The position numbers were made by a program, and so were the translations under genes. DNA of 64,000 nucleotides from a virus, in the IMG/VR virus record IMGVR_UViG_3300010354_000080, positions 1-64,000 of that record; one strand, given 5' to 3'. Shown piece after piece: positions 7,570 through 17,637 of this stretch; within the stretch, counting starts at the first letter, position 1, and each line of letters starts with the position of its first letter. The notes beneath the pieces are model-generated. The model had not been told where the DNA came from. It ran no database searches and was given only the letters and a program-made list of their open reading frames with translations.

Positions 7570-10500
7570 ATGGCTCAGTACCGCATCAAAGCCCAGAAGA
7601 CGGGCGTTAGGACCTACGAGAAAGAGCTACAGATGATCAGCTATCGGGGAAGTGCGCTCTTCTCCGATGAGGGTAACACACTGATCTCAAGAAAGGATGT
7701 ATACTACCCACCCGATTACCTCTCCAAGGGATCGGTTGCGGTGGTTGCGGATCCCGAATCTTATAAGAAAGACGGTCTGTCAATCCAGAACATCTACAGC
7801 AAGGGCCGGCCAGCGGCTCTTCCCATCGAGGAGCAGTTTGCCGAGCAAAGCGCTGTTAGCCGCTCGCTGCTCGGTATAGACCGCGGAGAAACGCAGCAGG
7901 GTATTTTTGACGATGTTAGTTCGTACGGTCTGGATCGTAAGGACTGGGTTGTGTACTCTGGATGGACAGAGTGGGAGCAAGAGGACCACTGGGATAGTAA
8001 AAACTCCCCAGCCGGCCGTTACATCGCTGTTAGAGACAGGGACTACTCTGAAGGATCCTCGATTATCATCGACTCCTACCCCACACCGTACACGAACCCT
8101 GGAAATCCTCCGGTATCTAATCGAATCGCCGGTATTACTAGCAACCCCGGTCCAGGTTGGGGTCGCTATATTCAGTCACTTGTGGCTATGTACATTATCG
8201 AGTACATGGTCAATAATTTTACACAGGAGCAGAAGAACGCCTTCCGCCTTAATTTCCTAGAGCGTAAGTATCCCAAGAGGTCCGATGGGAAGTTTGACAG
8301 ACTATACTGGGATCAGATCTGGCTCGATATAAATCAAGGTCGATTTGAATCAGCCGGTAATATACCTATAATTCCTCGGGGCACTCTAGTGAATTTTGCC
8401 CCTGAGCCTGGGCAGGATACCATCAACCTAGTTACCCTGTTCGGGGCCAATCTTCCCGCCGAAGAAGCTAGCGTTTCCGTAAACTTCAATAAGTTCTTCT
8501 TTGCTTCTACAAGATACACGTGGCGCGAGCCGGATCAGGGGCACTACCGCATTGCCACCAACTCTAATCCAGAGCTCTGGAGCGAGTACTGGGGGATAGA
8601 CTATAACTCATTGCCAGAAAACTTGAGAAACTGGGAGTTCCAAGTTTACACGTCCCAGAGCCAAGTACCGCAATTTGTTACAGACTACAAGCTACCGTAC
8701 TTCTTAATCACCTCAACAACGCCATCCGAATCTCTGCTTTTTGGCCAGAGCTGGCCTCAGAGATACTCCGATGTCTCTGTTCCGCAGATATCCTCGCCTC
8801 TTGCCGACGGAAACCTTATCGGTGGGCGGGAGTCAAACTACGCGGTTATCACCCTAACCTCCATCAGAGCATTCCGTTATCAACCAGGCCGTATTAGCGC
8901 TTTCACTTACGGCGTTCGTATCTCCGAAGAGGGTGCGGGTCCTGGTTCGCTTCTCGAGTGGGGTGTTGAGAATTACACTGACGGTTATTTCTTTAGGCTT
9001 CAGGACGGAACGGACTTCTCTGTAGTGAGACGCTCCACGGTCCCTCTTGGCCAGACCGACCTTTTTATCGAAGCTCAATACAACGAGCGCGAAGCTTATA
9101 TTTCCCAACTTACCGGCGTTGTTAGATACAAAGACCTTCTAACCGACTCCGAAGTACTTCGCTTAGAACAGGAGGTACGCAATGGAGATACCACCAAGGT
9201 CTACGAGACGGTCATTCAGCAGAACCAGATGAATGGTGATGGCCTAAATGGCCAGGGCGAGAGTGGTTACATTTTCAACCCGGACACCGTAACCATGTAC
9301 AAGATCGAGTTCGGATGGTACGGTGCTATCGGCGCTCGGTTCTACATGTATATTCCTCAGGAGAATGGCGAAGCCCGCTGGGTGACTGTGCACACGCTCA
9401 TAATCGAGAACCAGATCGGCCAGCCTTGCCTTGAGGATCCGTTCTTCTTCTTCAAGTACCGAGTGTACGTTGACAGCCCAAGCAGATTGAGACTTCCTCA
9501 GTTTGTGGAGAAGTACGGTGCTTCGTACTACATCGATGGCGGTGACGAGGGCACTGTCTCCCTTTCCAGTGGTAAAGCAACTAATCGTCTTGTGCCCTCT
9601 ATCAGCTCGGACGCTGTCGAAGTTCCTATCTACGACTGGTCCAGTGTTCTAGGACTAAAGCCCAAACAGTATATCGTTAATACCGAGGGTAATTCCTTCC
9701 CTAATAAGAAAGAAGTGTTCCCGGTGTCCATGTCCGTGACATCCACAACGGATGTAGAGGTGAAATTCATCAATCAGTACGGATGTAGGGAAAATGCATT
9801 TACCTTCCAGGAAGGATATACATGTGTCCTTCCAGAGGAACAGAGACTGCGCGGAATATTCAGCATTAACAAGCTTCAGAAAAATGAGTCCACTCTTATC
9901 GCGCTTGGCCGTGATAAAGAGTCTCCTGTTCCAACACTGACTTACGTTGGAGCCGATCCGACGTACCCTGAGGCCTCTAGCAATCTCGTAAGTGGGGGCT
10001 CTTTCATCGGTTGGGGGGCATACCAAAATTCGCTGATGGGGGCCCACCTTGTGGGTAATAAAGTCTATGCCTCCTACGTGAATCCAACTCAGGAGTACAG
10101 TTCCGCACCTACAGGTATAAGTGGGCCCGAGGTTGTTATCCAAAGGGACATTAGGGACGACTTTTACTCTGGGCAATTTAAAAATCGTCCCTGGTCAAGC
10201 GCGGAGCTTCTTTTCAGATTCACGGAGAATGTCTCTCTAAAACTATCCAGGTTCCGCAGAGATACCACACTTCTCTCCACTATTGATATCACAACAGACG
10301 AGTTCTACTTACTATTTACTCGCGTCACTCCACAATCGGCGGACTCCTACTCGCTAACCTGCGGGGTCGACAACGTTGAGTTTGGTTGTGATGGCAACCA
10401 CTTTGGAGAGATGCAGATAGGTATTGTGTGGCCGCAGGAGAATCCCGCTTCCTACACGTATCCTAACTCTCTCGTCTCTAGATCAAGAGTTGGCCCTAAC

Positions 10501-11796
10501 TTCGGAATTATCGATCCCAAGAACGCCACGGATCGTTCTGGGTTAAGCGCCGACAGTTTTGATGTTAGAGTGCTTGAGGACTCGGGAAATTACTACGTAG
10601 TAGATAAAACCGTGCCAAATAGCACGAATTATCGCTACTATGAAGGCCTTCCTGTAAACTTCGATTCCGATGAGATCAGAAATAACGTTCTCGCCGTTAA
10701 TCAGGCCGCCTGGTTACACGTTGGAGACGGTGGTCTTGAGGTCGGAGAAGGACTCTGGGATTCCATGGGTCTTATTGATCACCAACTTCCGTCAGTCCCA
10801 GGAGCAGAGGGAGGTAGTTGCCACGCGTTGTATGGCAGAGCGGGTGAGATTAAGGAGCTAGCCTCATTTACTAACACTGGAGCTGACGGAGAAGTGGTTT
10901 CAGGCACTTACTATTTGTCCAAAACCTCCCCCTGGCCACAGGATCTGTGGTCATCGTCCAATACAATTTTTGTTGAGAGAGACTCTGATGGAGCGAGTAT
11001 AACGGTAAGAACAACTGCGGGTGTTGCTCAGCAGTCCTATACTCCCTCAGGAACTAACGTAAGGCTCTTCCTACTTCCAGTTGTAATCGTTACGGGCTCC
11101 GCGCTTAGTAACGATACCCAGATCACCGCAAAATATAGAGCCATTGCTCTATATGTTCCCAATCTGCTCCGGCCTGACGGAAGGCTGATTACACAGAAGA
11201 TTGTTGGCCAGAATCTCTTCCCCATCCGCTTCTTTGTTAGGATGAGAGAGGGAGCTAAGATCGGCGGTATGAGCGTGGGTCAAGTGACTCCCAACGGCAT
11301 TATCCAGTCCCCATTTACTCCCCACGGTTGTACTCTTAGCGTCAATAACATTGACGACGAGCCCGATCGCCACGACGGAGGAGCTTCAGACGAGACCAAC
11401 TCGGCGAAGAAATCGATGATTGCCTACAGTCATCCTGGTACTCTTACCTCCGCCGAGTACTCGTACTACGATGTAAGTGGTGCTACAGGACTCGATAGGC
11501 GCAAGAAGTGCTCTAGCTTTATCAGCAATAATATCCTCTCTGGAGCTGGATTCTCCGGCACTGGAGACTACCCGGTACGTTGGCTGGAGTTTAAAGAATC
11601 AGGAGATCCTATCGCATCGTTCTTTGTATCGGCTAACAAACCTACAGAGATCGATCTCTCCGACATCTTCAACATCAACACCGAGTCTATCGGTCCCAGC
11701 TTCTGGGGCAATAAAGCCCTATTCATGATCGCTCGCAATCTCTCCACCGGGGTGAATGGGACGATGTCCGTAACGCTCAACTACAAGGAACAGTAA
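7570..11796 (+). CDS. Giant virion structural protein B (1408 aa), paralogue of the preceding gene
   Basis: Shares ordered blocks with protein A: LLGIDRGE near residue 101, FRYQPGRISA near 435, VTMYKIEFGWYGAIGARF and KYGASYYIDGGDEGTV near 575-660. It carries extra insertions, notably a Trp/Tyr-rich stretch from about 120 to 400, and a much longer C-terminal half of beta-rich repeats. The gene begins 6 bases after protein A ends, and its stop overlaps the next start (TAATG). It is probably an elongated tail or fibre-network component. An ATTTAAAG sequence at 7526-7533 resembles the late box but lies inside the upstream gene. Confidence 0.7.
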   Translation: MAQYRIKAQKTGVRTYEKELQMISYRGSALFSDEGNTLISRKDVYYPPDYLSKGSVAVVADPESYKKDGLSIQNIYSKGRPAALPIEEQFAEQSAVSRSLLGIDRGETQQGIFDDVSSYGLDRKDWVVYSGWTEWEQEDHWDSKNSPAGRYIAVRDRDYSEGSSIIIDSYPTPYTNPGNPPVSNRIAGITSNPGPGWGRYIQSLVAMYIIEYMVNNFTQEQKNAFRLNFLERKYPKRSDGKFDRLYWDQIWLDINQGRFESAGNIPIIPRGTLVNFAPEPGQDTINLVTLFGANLPAEEASVSVNFNKFFFASTRYTWREPDQGHYRIATNSNPELWSEYWGIDYNSLPENLRNWEFQVYTSQSQVPQFVTDYKLPYFLITSTTPSESLLFGQSWPQRYSDVSVPQISSPLADGNLIGGRESNYAVITLTSIRAFRYQPGRISAFTYGVRISEEGAGPGSLLEWGVENYTDGYFFRLQDGTDFSVVRRSTVPLGQTDLFIEAQYNEREAYISQLTGVVRYKDLLTDSEVLRLEQEVRNGDTTKVYETVIQQNQMNGDGLNGQGESGYIFNPDTVTMYKIEFGWYGAIGARFYMYIPQENGEARWVTVHTLIIENQIGQPCLEDPFFFFKYRVYVDSPSRLRLPQFVEKYGASYYIDGGDEGTVSLSSGKATNRLVPSISSDAVEVPIYDWSSVLGLKPKQYIVNTEGNSFPNKKEVFPVSMSVTSTTDVEVKFINQYGCRENAFTFQEGYTCVLPEEQRLRGIFSINKLQKNESTLIALGRDKESPVPTLTYVGADPTYPEASSNLVSGGSFIGWGAYQNSLMGAHLVGNKVYASYVNPTQEYSSAPTGISGPEVVIQRDIRDDFYSGQFKNRPWSSAELLFRFTENVSLKLSRFRRDTTLLSTIDITTDEFYLLFTRVTPQSADSYSLTCGVDNVEFGCDGNHFGEMQIGIVWPQENPASYTYPNSLVSRSRVGPNFGIIDPKNATDRSGLSADSFDVRVLEDSGNYYVVDKTVPNSTNYRYYEGLPVNFDSDEIRNNVLAVNQAAWLHVGDGGLEVGEGLWDSMGLIDHQLPSVPGAEGGSCHALYGRAGEIKELASFTNTGADGEVVSGTYYLSKTSPWPQDLWSSSNTIFVERDSDGASITVRTTAGVAQQSYTPSGTNVRLFLLPVVIVTGSALSNDTQITAKYRAIALYVPNLLRPDGRLITQKIVGQNLFPIRFFVRMREGAKIGGMSVGQVTPNGIIQSPFTPHGCTLSVNNIDDEPDRHDGGASDETNSAKKSMIAYSHPGTLTSAEYSYYDVSGATGLDRRKKCSSFISNNILSGAGFSGTGDYPVRWLEFKESGDPIASFFVSANKPTEIDLSDIFNINTESIGPSFWGNKALFMIARNLSTGVNGTMSVTLNYKEQ

Positions 11797-14700
11797 TGTC
11801 AGATTTCTTCAAATTCCTACGGCAGAATCGACCCGATACGGGTCTGGTTGATAGATTTGACCTGAGCGAAATCTACGATTCCGACGAGCGTTTAGCTCTA
11901 AATAACCTCCTTCTCAATCCAGATGGCCTCGATCAGATCTATGGTCTGGCCAGAGGTGGTCTGACAAAAGAGGATATCAGAACCATGGGAGGTTTGGATA
12001 AGCCTGTTATCCACTCCCTTGGTATCTCGGCTTGGACGTTGAGTGACATCTCGTTCTCTCTGAGCCAGCAGATCACCACCGATAAAGCGGTAGGTCAACC
12101 TGGAAAACACTCCTTCTCCACTGCGGAGTTCTCTGATAACATCATAGTTATGCAGGGCGGCCTTGCCGCTAAGAAAATCGAGTACAACTTCCTGGACGAG
12201 AATGGAGAAGTAAGAACTACTACTGTCCCTACCTCCAGGGAAAGTCTTTTTAACTCCTCGAAGAATATAGCTGGTGAGTACACGTCAGCGTCATATCCTA
12301 GCCTTTTTAGAATTCGTCGTCGTTCCCATCTCTACGAACTTAGACTCGCCTCCAAACTCCTTATAGAGAAGGGATCTATTGTTGAGTCGCCGACCGACAC
12401 TCTTAAGATCCCCACGTACATGCGTACCTCTAGCAACACGACTCCGAGTGTTGTTAATCTGCAGTGTTACGCCACTAAGAATTCGCCTCTGATCCTTCCT
12501 GTCAAGATTTTTGGTTCCGCTTCGATCTCGTTTTCAAGAAAAAATGCCACTTCTAGCTCCCCGGCTTTTGTGTACGGGTGGGAGCTGAAGAGACAGTCGG
12601 ATCTGCAAACTGCCAGAACAGCAACCGTATCATCATCGGGAGCTGTTAACACGGTCAATATAACCGTCAATACATCTGGGACTATATGCAATGGTGTAGA
12701 TAGTCTTTTATACATCTATCTAGACCCCACTGTCATAACTTCCGCCACGTTGGCGGGGCTCGGTATGACAGAGCAGGCTGGTAGAGATATCGGACTTGTA
12801 GGTTTCGATCTGCTAGAGGATCTGGATATCTCTAGAAATAATCTTTCTACTCTGCCGGTGTGGCTAAAGACTCTCCACGGGACTCTGAAACGACTCAATA
12901 TAAGAGGAAATTCGTTCTGGAACAACGGCATCGTTTCATTCTTCGACTGGCAGGAGCCTCCCACCGGAATCACTGGAGCGAGTAATGCCGGCGGAAGACC
13001 TAACATCACGTTAGCGCAGGTGCTAGGGTACAGCGGTTGGACCGATTTAGATTCTATAACAGCCTACGACGGAACATACGCAACCGCTCAGGACTCAGAG
13101 GGTCGGCTCTATAGAAACCAGAGAAATATCTCTATCAACGGAGGCACTCCGCCTACAGTCGACATCGCCAACGGATTTAGACCATTCACTGTTCTAGAGG
13201 AGCTTAACCTAGGACCAAGCGTCAGGGTAGCTAACCCCGATTTCTCTACGCTATTCCCCAACCTGAGGACTCTAAGCATAGATACTGGGGGTAATTCCCC
13301 CAGAGTGTACTTCGGGCTTATTCCCAAGCTGAGAAATAATAACGCTTTAATGTCACTAAATCTCACGGACCATTTTGGTGATGTGGGCGGATCTGTTCGA
13401 TACTTAGGAAACACTACAACTTGGAATTCCGCTGACTCTTCTTCTGTAAAACAGCAGTTTATTGGTCAGTTCAAGTTCTCTTCCTTTAACATTAACAATG
13501 GCGGAGGCGATATATCGGGGTGGTTTGGTGGAATCTGCACTACAAACGCCGAGCTAGGCACGAGCATCCCCTCCACCACCGTAGATGGGCTTTCTAAGTA
13601 CAGTTTTGTGGCTACTGGATCAGCATCCGAAGCCTGGAGCGGCTGGTTGGCTGAGACTCAGTACCTTGGAATTTACTACCGAGACATTGCCCTAAGAATC
13701 GCTTCGGGCAACAATCTCACCTGGACAAAATTAAACAACGTAAATTGTAACTACTGCGGCGTTTGGGAAACATCCAACAAAGTACAGTATAACGCTAGTG
13801 TTGGAACAGGGACAGAGCAAGCAACCGATGTACTTCAGGCTCCGCAGCTTGCAAATATAGACGCCTGGTACTCTGGATGGTACGGAAAACTCTTTTCAAT
13901 CGCAGGAGCTCCTGATCTTACTACATTTAACTTCGGTGCAAACAACTGGAGCGGGTACACCACTACAGACGGGAGACAGTACCTTCTGCCAACTAATTTT
14001 GCCAACGAGGCTACGGCTTCTTCGTACCACAATCTGAGGAATCTGTACTTACACAACCTATTCAATTCGTCATCCAGAGATCTGGAATTTAGGCAGGATG
14101 ATCTAAGAAACCTCCCTAGAATCTCCACGTTCTACATCGGAGACTCGTATATCACTGGCAAATTCCCCACCGTGTACACGGCTACAAATACTTCTGGGGT
14201 TAACTTTAGTACCTGGTTCCACAGTTGCAGATTCAGGGATTTATCGGCACTGGGCTCATCTCAAACCGGAAGGGTGCAGTCGATTTATGGTCCGTCTAAT
14301 GGTACTGGGGTCGGAGGGTCGCTGCTTCCTAACTTCTCTACATCCGCTAATAACACCGTACTAGAGTACGTCAATCTAGACGGTACTCTCCCATCAAGGT
14401 ACTCGGGCAATTGGTCCGTTGTGGCCAACAGAGGAAAGCTGATAGACCCGCTCATCAGTGGCTCTGTGGAGGAAACCACCCCTTCGGTTACCTGGACGTC
14501 GAGAAACAACAACAATACCGCGAACGAAACGTCAGAAAAACTGTATCAAAGTAACGCCGGTGGCTTCCAGATCGATTCTCAGGTGATGGTTGGAGATATA
14601 GTTTTTAACGGAATCACAGAGATAGGCAGGGTAACTCAGATCGACCGAGGTAATCAGTTTATTTACATCAGCACTCCCGCGTCGTTAAGCTCCGCCACTC

Positions 14701-15245
14701 TGAAGTTCAGAAGGGCGGGTCAGGATATCAGCTCTTTCTTCAATAACCACACCAGCCTCGATCAGGTGTATCTTCAGAGCGTAAAAGCTACAGGTGCGGT
14801 TCCTCAGTTTACTAATTGCAGAAACCTTCGGTTTGTGTACCTAAACAACAATCTTCTCACGACGTATCAAACCGGTACGCTTAAAAACATCACTGGGATG
14901 AGTACGGGCTCTTCTACCACTCCGCGGTTAAGAAGATTCTATCTTGAGAGTAATGCTCTTACCAAGCAATCCATCAAGAACATCATTAATGATGTCCATG
15001 ATATAGCAGTGTACTTTAGATCGAGAAGGATAGATCCTAACTTTATCATAGGGCTGTACTCTACCAAGTACGACCCTGCGAACAAAGAGTATCAGAACTG
15101 GACGAGAGCGGAGATCTTCGACCAGTCATCCACCACAACAAACGCTGCCGGGGAGACTATAACTATTCCCGACCCACTGGAAACAAAATTCGATCAGCTC
15201 GGTACAGGAAATACCTACCGCGGAATCGTGATCCAACTCTTTTAA
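11796..15245 (+). CDS. Leucine-rich-repeat virion protein (1149 aa)
   Basis: Repeats of the LxxLxLxxN type are visible: LEDLDISRNNLSTLP (about residue 339), LKRLNIRGNSF (365), LEELNLGPSVRV (466), LRTLSIDTG (489), LRNLYLHNLF (746), LEYVNLDGTLP (855), LRFVYLNNNLL (1010) and LRRFYLESNAL (1044). The spacing is irregular, with beta-rich insertions between repeats. Residues 1-330 look like a separate attachment domain. Leucine-rich repeats form binding solenoids, so a receptor-contact role fits the neighbourhood of giant fibre genes. There is no signal peptide. A kelch- or beta-helix-like solenoid is less likely given the Asn positions. Confidence 0.75.
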   Translation: MSDFFKFLRQNRPDTGLVDRFDLSEIYDSDERLALNNLLLNPDGLDQIYGLARGGLTKEDIRTMGGLDKPVIHSLGISAWTLSDISFSLSQQITTDKAVGQPGKHSFSTAEFSDNIIVMQGGLAAKKIEYNFLDENGEVRTTTVPTSRESLFNSSKNIAGEYTSASYPSLFRIRRRSHLYELRLASKLLIEKGSIVESPTDTLKIPTYMRTSSNTTPSVVNLQCYATKNSPLILPVKIFGSASISFSRKNATSSSPAFVYGWELKRQSDLQTARTATVSSSGAVNTVNITVNTSGTICNGVDSLLYIYLDPTVITSATLAGLGMTEQAGRDIGLVGFDLLEDLDISRNNLSTLPVWLKTLHGTLKRLNIRGNSFWNNGIVSFFDWQEPPTGITGASNAGGRPNITLAQVLGYSGWTDLDSITAYDGTYATAQDSEGRLYRNQRNISINGGTPPTVDIANGFRPFTVLEELNLGPSVRVANPDFSTLFPNLRTLSIDTGGNSPRVYFGLIPKLRNNNALMSLNLTDHFGDVGGSVRYLGNTTTWNSADSSSVKQQFIGQFKFSSFNINNGGGDISGWFGGICTTNAELGTSIPSTTVDGLSKYSFVATGSASEAWSGWLAETQYLGIYYRDIALRIASGNNLTWTKLNNVNCNYCGVWETSNKVQYNASVGTGTEQATDVLQAPQLANIDAWYSGWYGKLFSIAGAPDLTTFNFGANNWSGYTTTDGRQYLLPTNFANEATASSYHNLRNLYLHNLFNSSSRDLEFRQDDLRNLPRISTFYIGDSYITGKFPTVYTATNTSGVNFSTWFHSCRFRDLSALGSSQTGRVQSIYGPSNGTGVGGSLLPNFSTSANNTVLEYVNLDGTLPSRYSGNWSVVANRGKLIDPLISGSVEETTPSVTWTSRNNNNTANETSEKLYQSNAGGFQIDSQVMVGDIVFNGITEIGRVTQIDRGNQFIYISTPASLSSATLKFRRAGQDISSFFNNHTSLDQVYLQSVKATGAVPQFTNCRNLRFVYLNNNLLTTYQTGTLKNITGMSTGSSTTPRLRRFYLESNALTKQSIKNIINDVHDIAVYFRSRRIDPNFIIGLYSTKYDPANKEYQNWTRAEIFDQSSTTTNAAGETITIPDPLETKFDQLGTGNTYRGIVIQLF

Positions 15246-15267
15246 TACACCAGGAGCATTCTGAAAC

Positions 15268-17637
15268 ATGGCAATCGGTTTAACTAGATCCAAAAATCTA
15301 TCTGAATCTAACCTCAATCTTAAAACGGCCTTACAGAAGCTGTATGCTCCTGGAATTGAAGATGATATCGAGCTATACTCGCTATCCTCCTCTGTCGAGT
15401 CGATATGCTTTTCCGGCCTGGCAAATAACCAAGACTCTCAGATCTTCCGTCTCACCACAGAAAGACTAAGTACTCTCACTGGGGACTTCGTAAACAGAAC
15501 CAAATTCAGCACCAGGTATTTTACGTTTACCGACGAAAATAAGGTGTACTTTACAAAGTACACTGCGGGCATCGGTAACAGCACCCTCGCTAGAGCCCCA
15601 CGTTATTCCGATAACGGATCGGTACCCTCTATCAGGCTAGTCTCCGGTGGAGGTGGTTTCTACTTTCTTGACTCTCAGGATTCCGTGGCAGCACTGGAGA
15701 ATTTCTCCACTACCTGGTCCGCTACGGCCACCTCCACTCTCACAATCACTCTAAATAACCACGGGTTTCAAGAGGGACAGGGACTAAATATCAGATTCGA
15801 TAATACTGGAGGAGGTACTAACGCTACATTCGGCGAGTACGCCATTACTAGCGTTGAAACCAATAGTTTCACCGTTACCAATATCGGAGGTGTCATATCA
15901 GGGTCTGGAAACGCCATCGTATCTAGCTCTGATGTCAGACTCTCCAATGTCCAGTTACGTGGTAAAACCAGTGGAAGAACAACCCTTAGGGCTAACGTTA
16001 CCTTCGGTAAGCAAGGCTTTGATTACCTTGCTGGAGTTGCAGCTACTTACTCTAACACGAACTTTGGAACAGAGTTAGGAAGCACGGCTTCTACAGCTAT
16101 TACTCTCACGAACCACGGACTTTCCACCGGTCAAAGTGTTTACATCCGCGTTACATCAGGCACGTTACAGAGCGGGTTTGTGAGCTCGGTAACAAAAACA
16201 TCCGATAGTACATTCAATGTAGTTCTCCCGGCAACATCCGCCAACACAAACCAAACTTGTGAAGTATGCTATGTTGATGAACTCACGAGATTTACTCCTA
16301 ATAACGGCTCAAGGTACTTTGTCAAGTCGATAACCATCACTGACCCCGGCAGCGGGTACGTTATCCCAGAGGAGCTCGAGATCGTAGAAAGCACCGTTAA
16401 CGAGAGCAACTCGGGGCAAGTTATAAAGCTAAGGAAGCAAAGAGGCCCTCTGTTTGAGGGTATGCCTGAGATTATCAGGACCGAGGTTTTTACGTACACA
16501 GTCAAAAATGCCACAGAGGAGGGTTTCTTCCTTTACGACGAGGAGAGAAGAGAATACTTGTTCCTGGACAAAAACACTCCTGGAACCGGGCTGACATCCT
16601 CCCAGGAGATAGAGCTGAGAAGATTTGACGGAGTTAATGTAAATAATATTCTTCAGTTCAAATTCGCCCAGTCGCCGATCTACCTCAGAAGTTACACAGG
16701 TGATATATTTTCGATGGGTAGCTCCATCTCTGGGGCGATCAATAGTATCAGTAACTTGGCCTCCAATCTAAAGTCCAGATCGAGGCTCTCCATACAAAAC
16801 ACGAAGAGACCGACCCCAGCAACATCAGAGGAGAACATACTCGGCTACACCTATAACTCTTTTGCGGGTCGCGACGTTGTTATCTGGCAGAGGGTCGTTC
16901 TACGTGACCAGGACTACGTGATAGATCCGTTGGATACCACTCTGGGATCTGGATCTATAACCGGGGACAGACTTCGTACCGCGGTCTCCGAATTTGTTAT
17001 GGGACCAATTGTGTCCTGGTCATCCACCACCTCTGGAGTGGTAACCATTCCGCTTAATGGACATTCCGTACAGACCGGAGATACTGTAAGAGTATCCAAC
17101 ATCTCTGTGACAACTGGTTCTGGATTCTCGGAGGGGGCCTACACAGCTACGTACATTAACGCGTCGTCCTTCTCCATAACGGTTAGCTCGACTACTGCCA
17201 GTACCGGAACGCTCAACCTGATCATCCCGGATCCTAACTTCCAGATCAGAGTACCAGGGCTCTTCATTAAAGTCGGTAATGTCTACCGCAGAGCGTTCTC
17301 CACCACCGATAAGCCTTTCTTCCAGCAGATAACGGACTCCGCCGGAGCCGGGGCTTTTGCCAATCCGACAATCAGTGGAAGTGGGGCAAGTTTTACGGGG
17401 CAAAGTTACGGTGCTCTTAGCGCAGAGGGTACGATGACCACTACAAATCCGGCCGCCACAAACTGGTACTCGTATAACACCACGATTTCAGAATTGGCGC
17501 AGCGTATTCACACCAATGGCAGGGACGGAGCTTTCTACTTCCACAGACCAACTGCACCTTCAGTAGCAAACGTATCTGTTATAAGAAATGGCGCAGCTGC
17601 TACAATCTACGCCGTTCCTCTATTTACTTTAGTTTAA
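15268..17637 (+). CDS. Fibre-like virion protein with repeated beta modules (789 aa)
   Basis: A short beta module occurs at least three times, with core NHG/GHS plus GQ or GD and a hydrophobic strand: ITLNNHGFQEGQGLNIRF (about residue 155), ITLTNHGLSTGQSVYIRV (275) and VTIPLNGHSVQTGDTVRVS (590), each followed by a strand ending in SFTV, TFNV or SFSI. An intervening DPGSGYVIPEEL resembles a Gly-rich fibre motif. The C-terminal 200 residues resemble other large phage structural proteins. A CAGGAG Shine-Dalgarno precedes ATG 15268. The stop overlaps that of the convergent gene by four bases. Confidence 0.7.
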   Translation: MAIGLTRSKNLSESNLNLKTALQKLYAPGIEDDIELYSLSSSVESICFSGLANNQDSQIFRLTTERLSTLTGDFVNRTKFSTRYFTFTDENKVYFTKYTAGIGNSTLARAPRYSDNGSVPSIRLVSGGGGFYFLDSQDSVAALENFSTTWSATATSTLTITLNNHGFQEGQGLNIRFDNTGGGTNATFGEYAITSVETNSFTVTNIGGVISGSGNAIVSSSDVRLSNVQLRGKTSGRTTLRANVTFGKQGFDYLAGVAATYSNTNFGTELGSTASTAITLTNHGLSTGQSVYIRVTSGTLQSGFVSSVTKTSDSTFNVVLPATSANTNQTCEVCYVDELTRFTPNNGSRYFVKSITITDPGSGYVIPEELEIVESTVNESNSGQVIKLRKQRGPLFEGMPEIIRTEVFTYTVKNATEEGFFLYDEERREYLFLDKNTPGTGLTSSQEIELRRFDGVNVNNILQFKFAQSPIYLRSYTGDIFSMGSSISGAINSISNLASNLKSRSRLSIQNTKRPTPATSEENILGYTYNSFAGRDVVIWQRVVLRDQDYVIDPLDTTLGSGSITGDRLRTAVSEFVMGPIVSWSSTTSGVVTIPLNGHSVQTGDTVRVSNISVTTGSGFSEGAYTATYINASSFSITVSSTTASTGTLNLIIPDPNFQIRVPGLFIKVGNVYRRAFSTTDKPFFQQITDSAGAGAFANPTISGSGASFTGQSYGALSAEGTMTTTNPAATNWYSYNTTISELAQRIHTNGRDGAFYFHRPTAPSVANVSVIRNGAAATIYAVPLFTLV

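Noticed and set aside
11589-11596. GTTTAAAG inside the 1408-residue protein gene
   Set aside because: It encodes Phe-Lys in frame and no gene starts within range; counted as a chance match.
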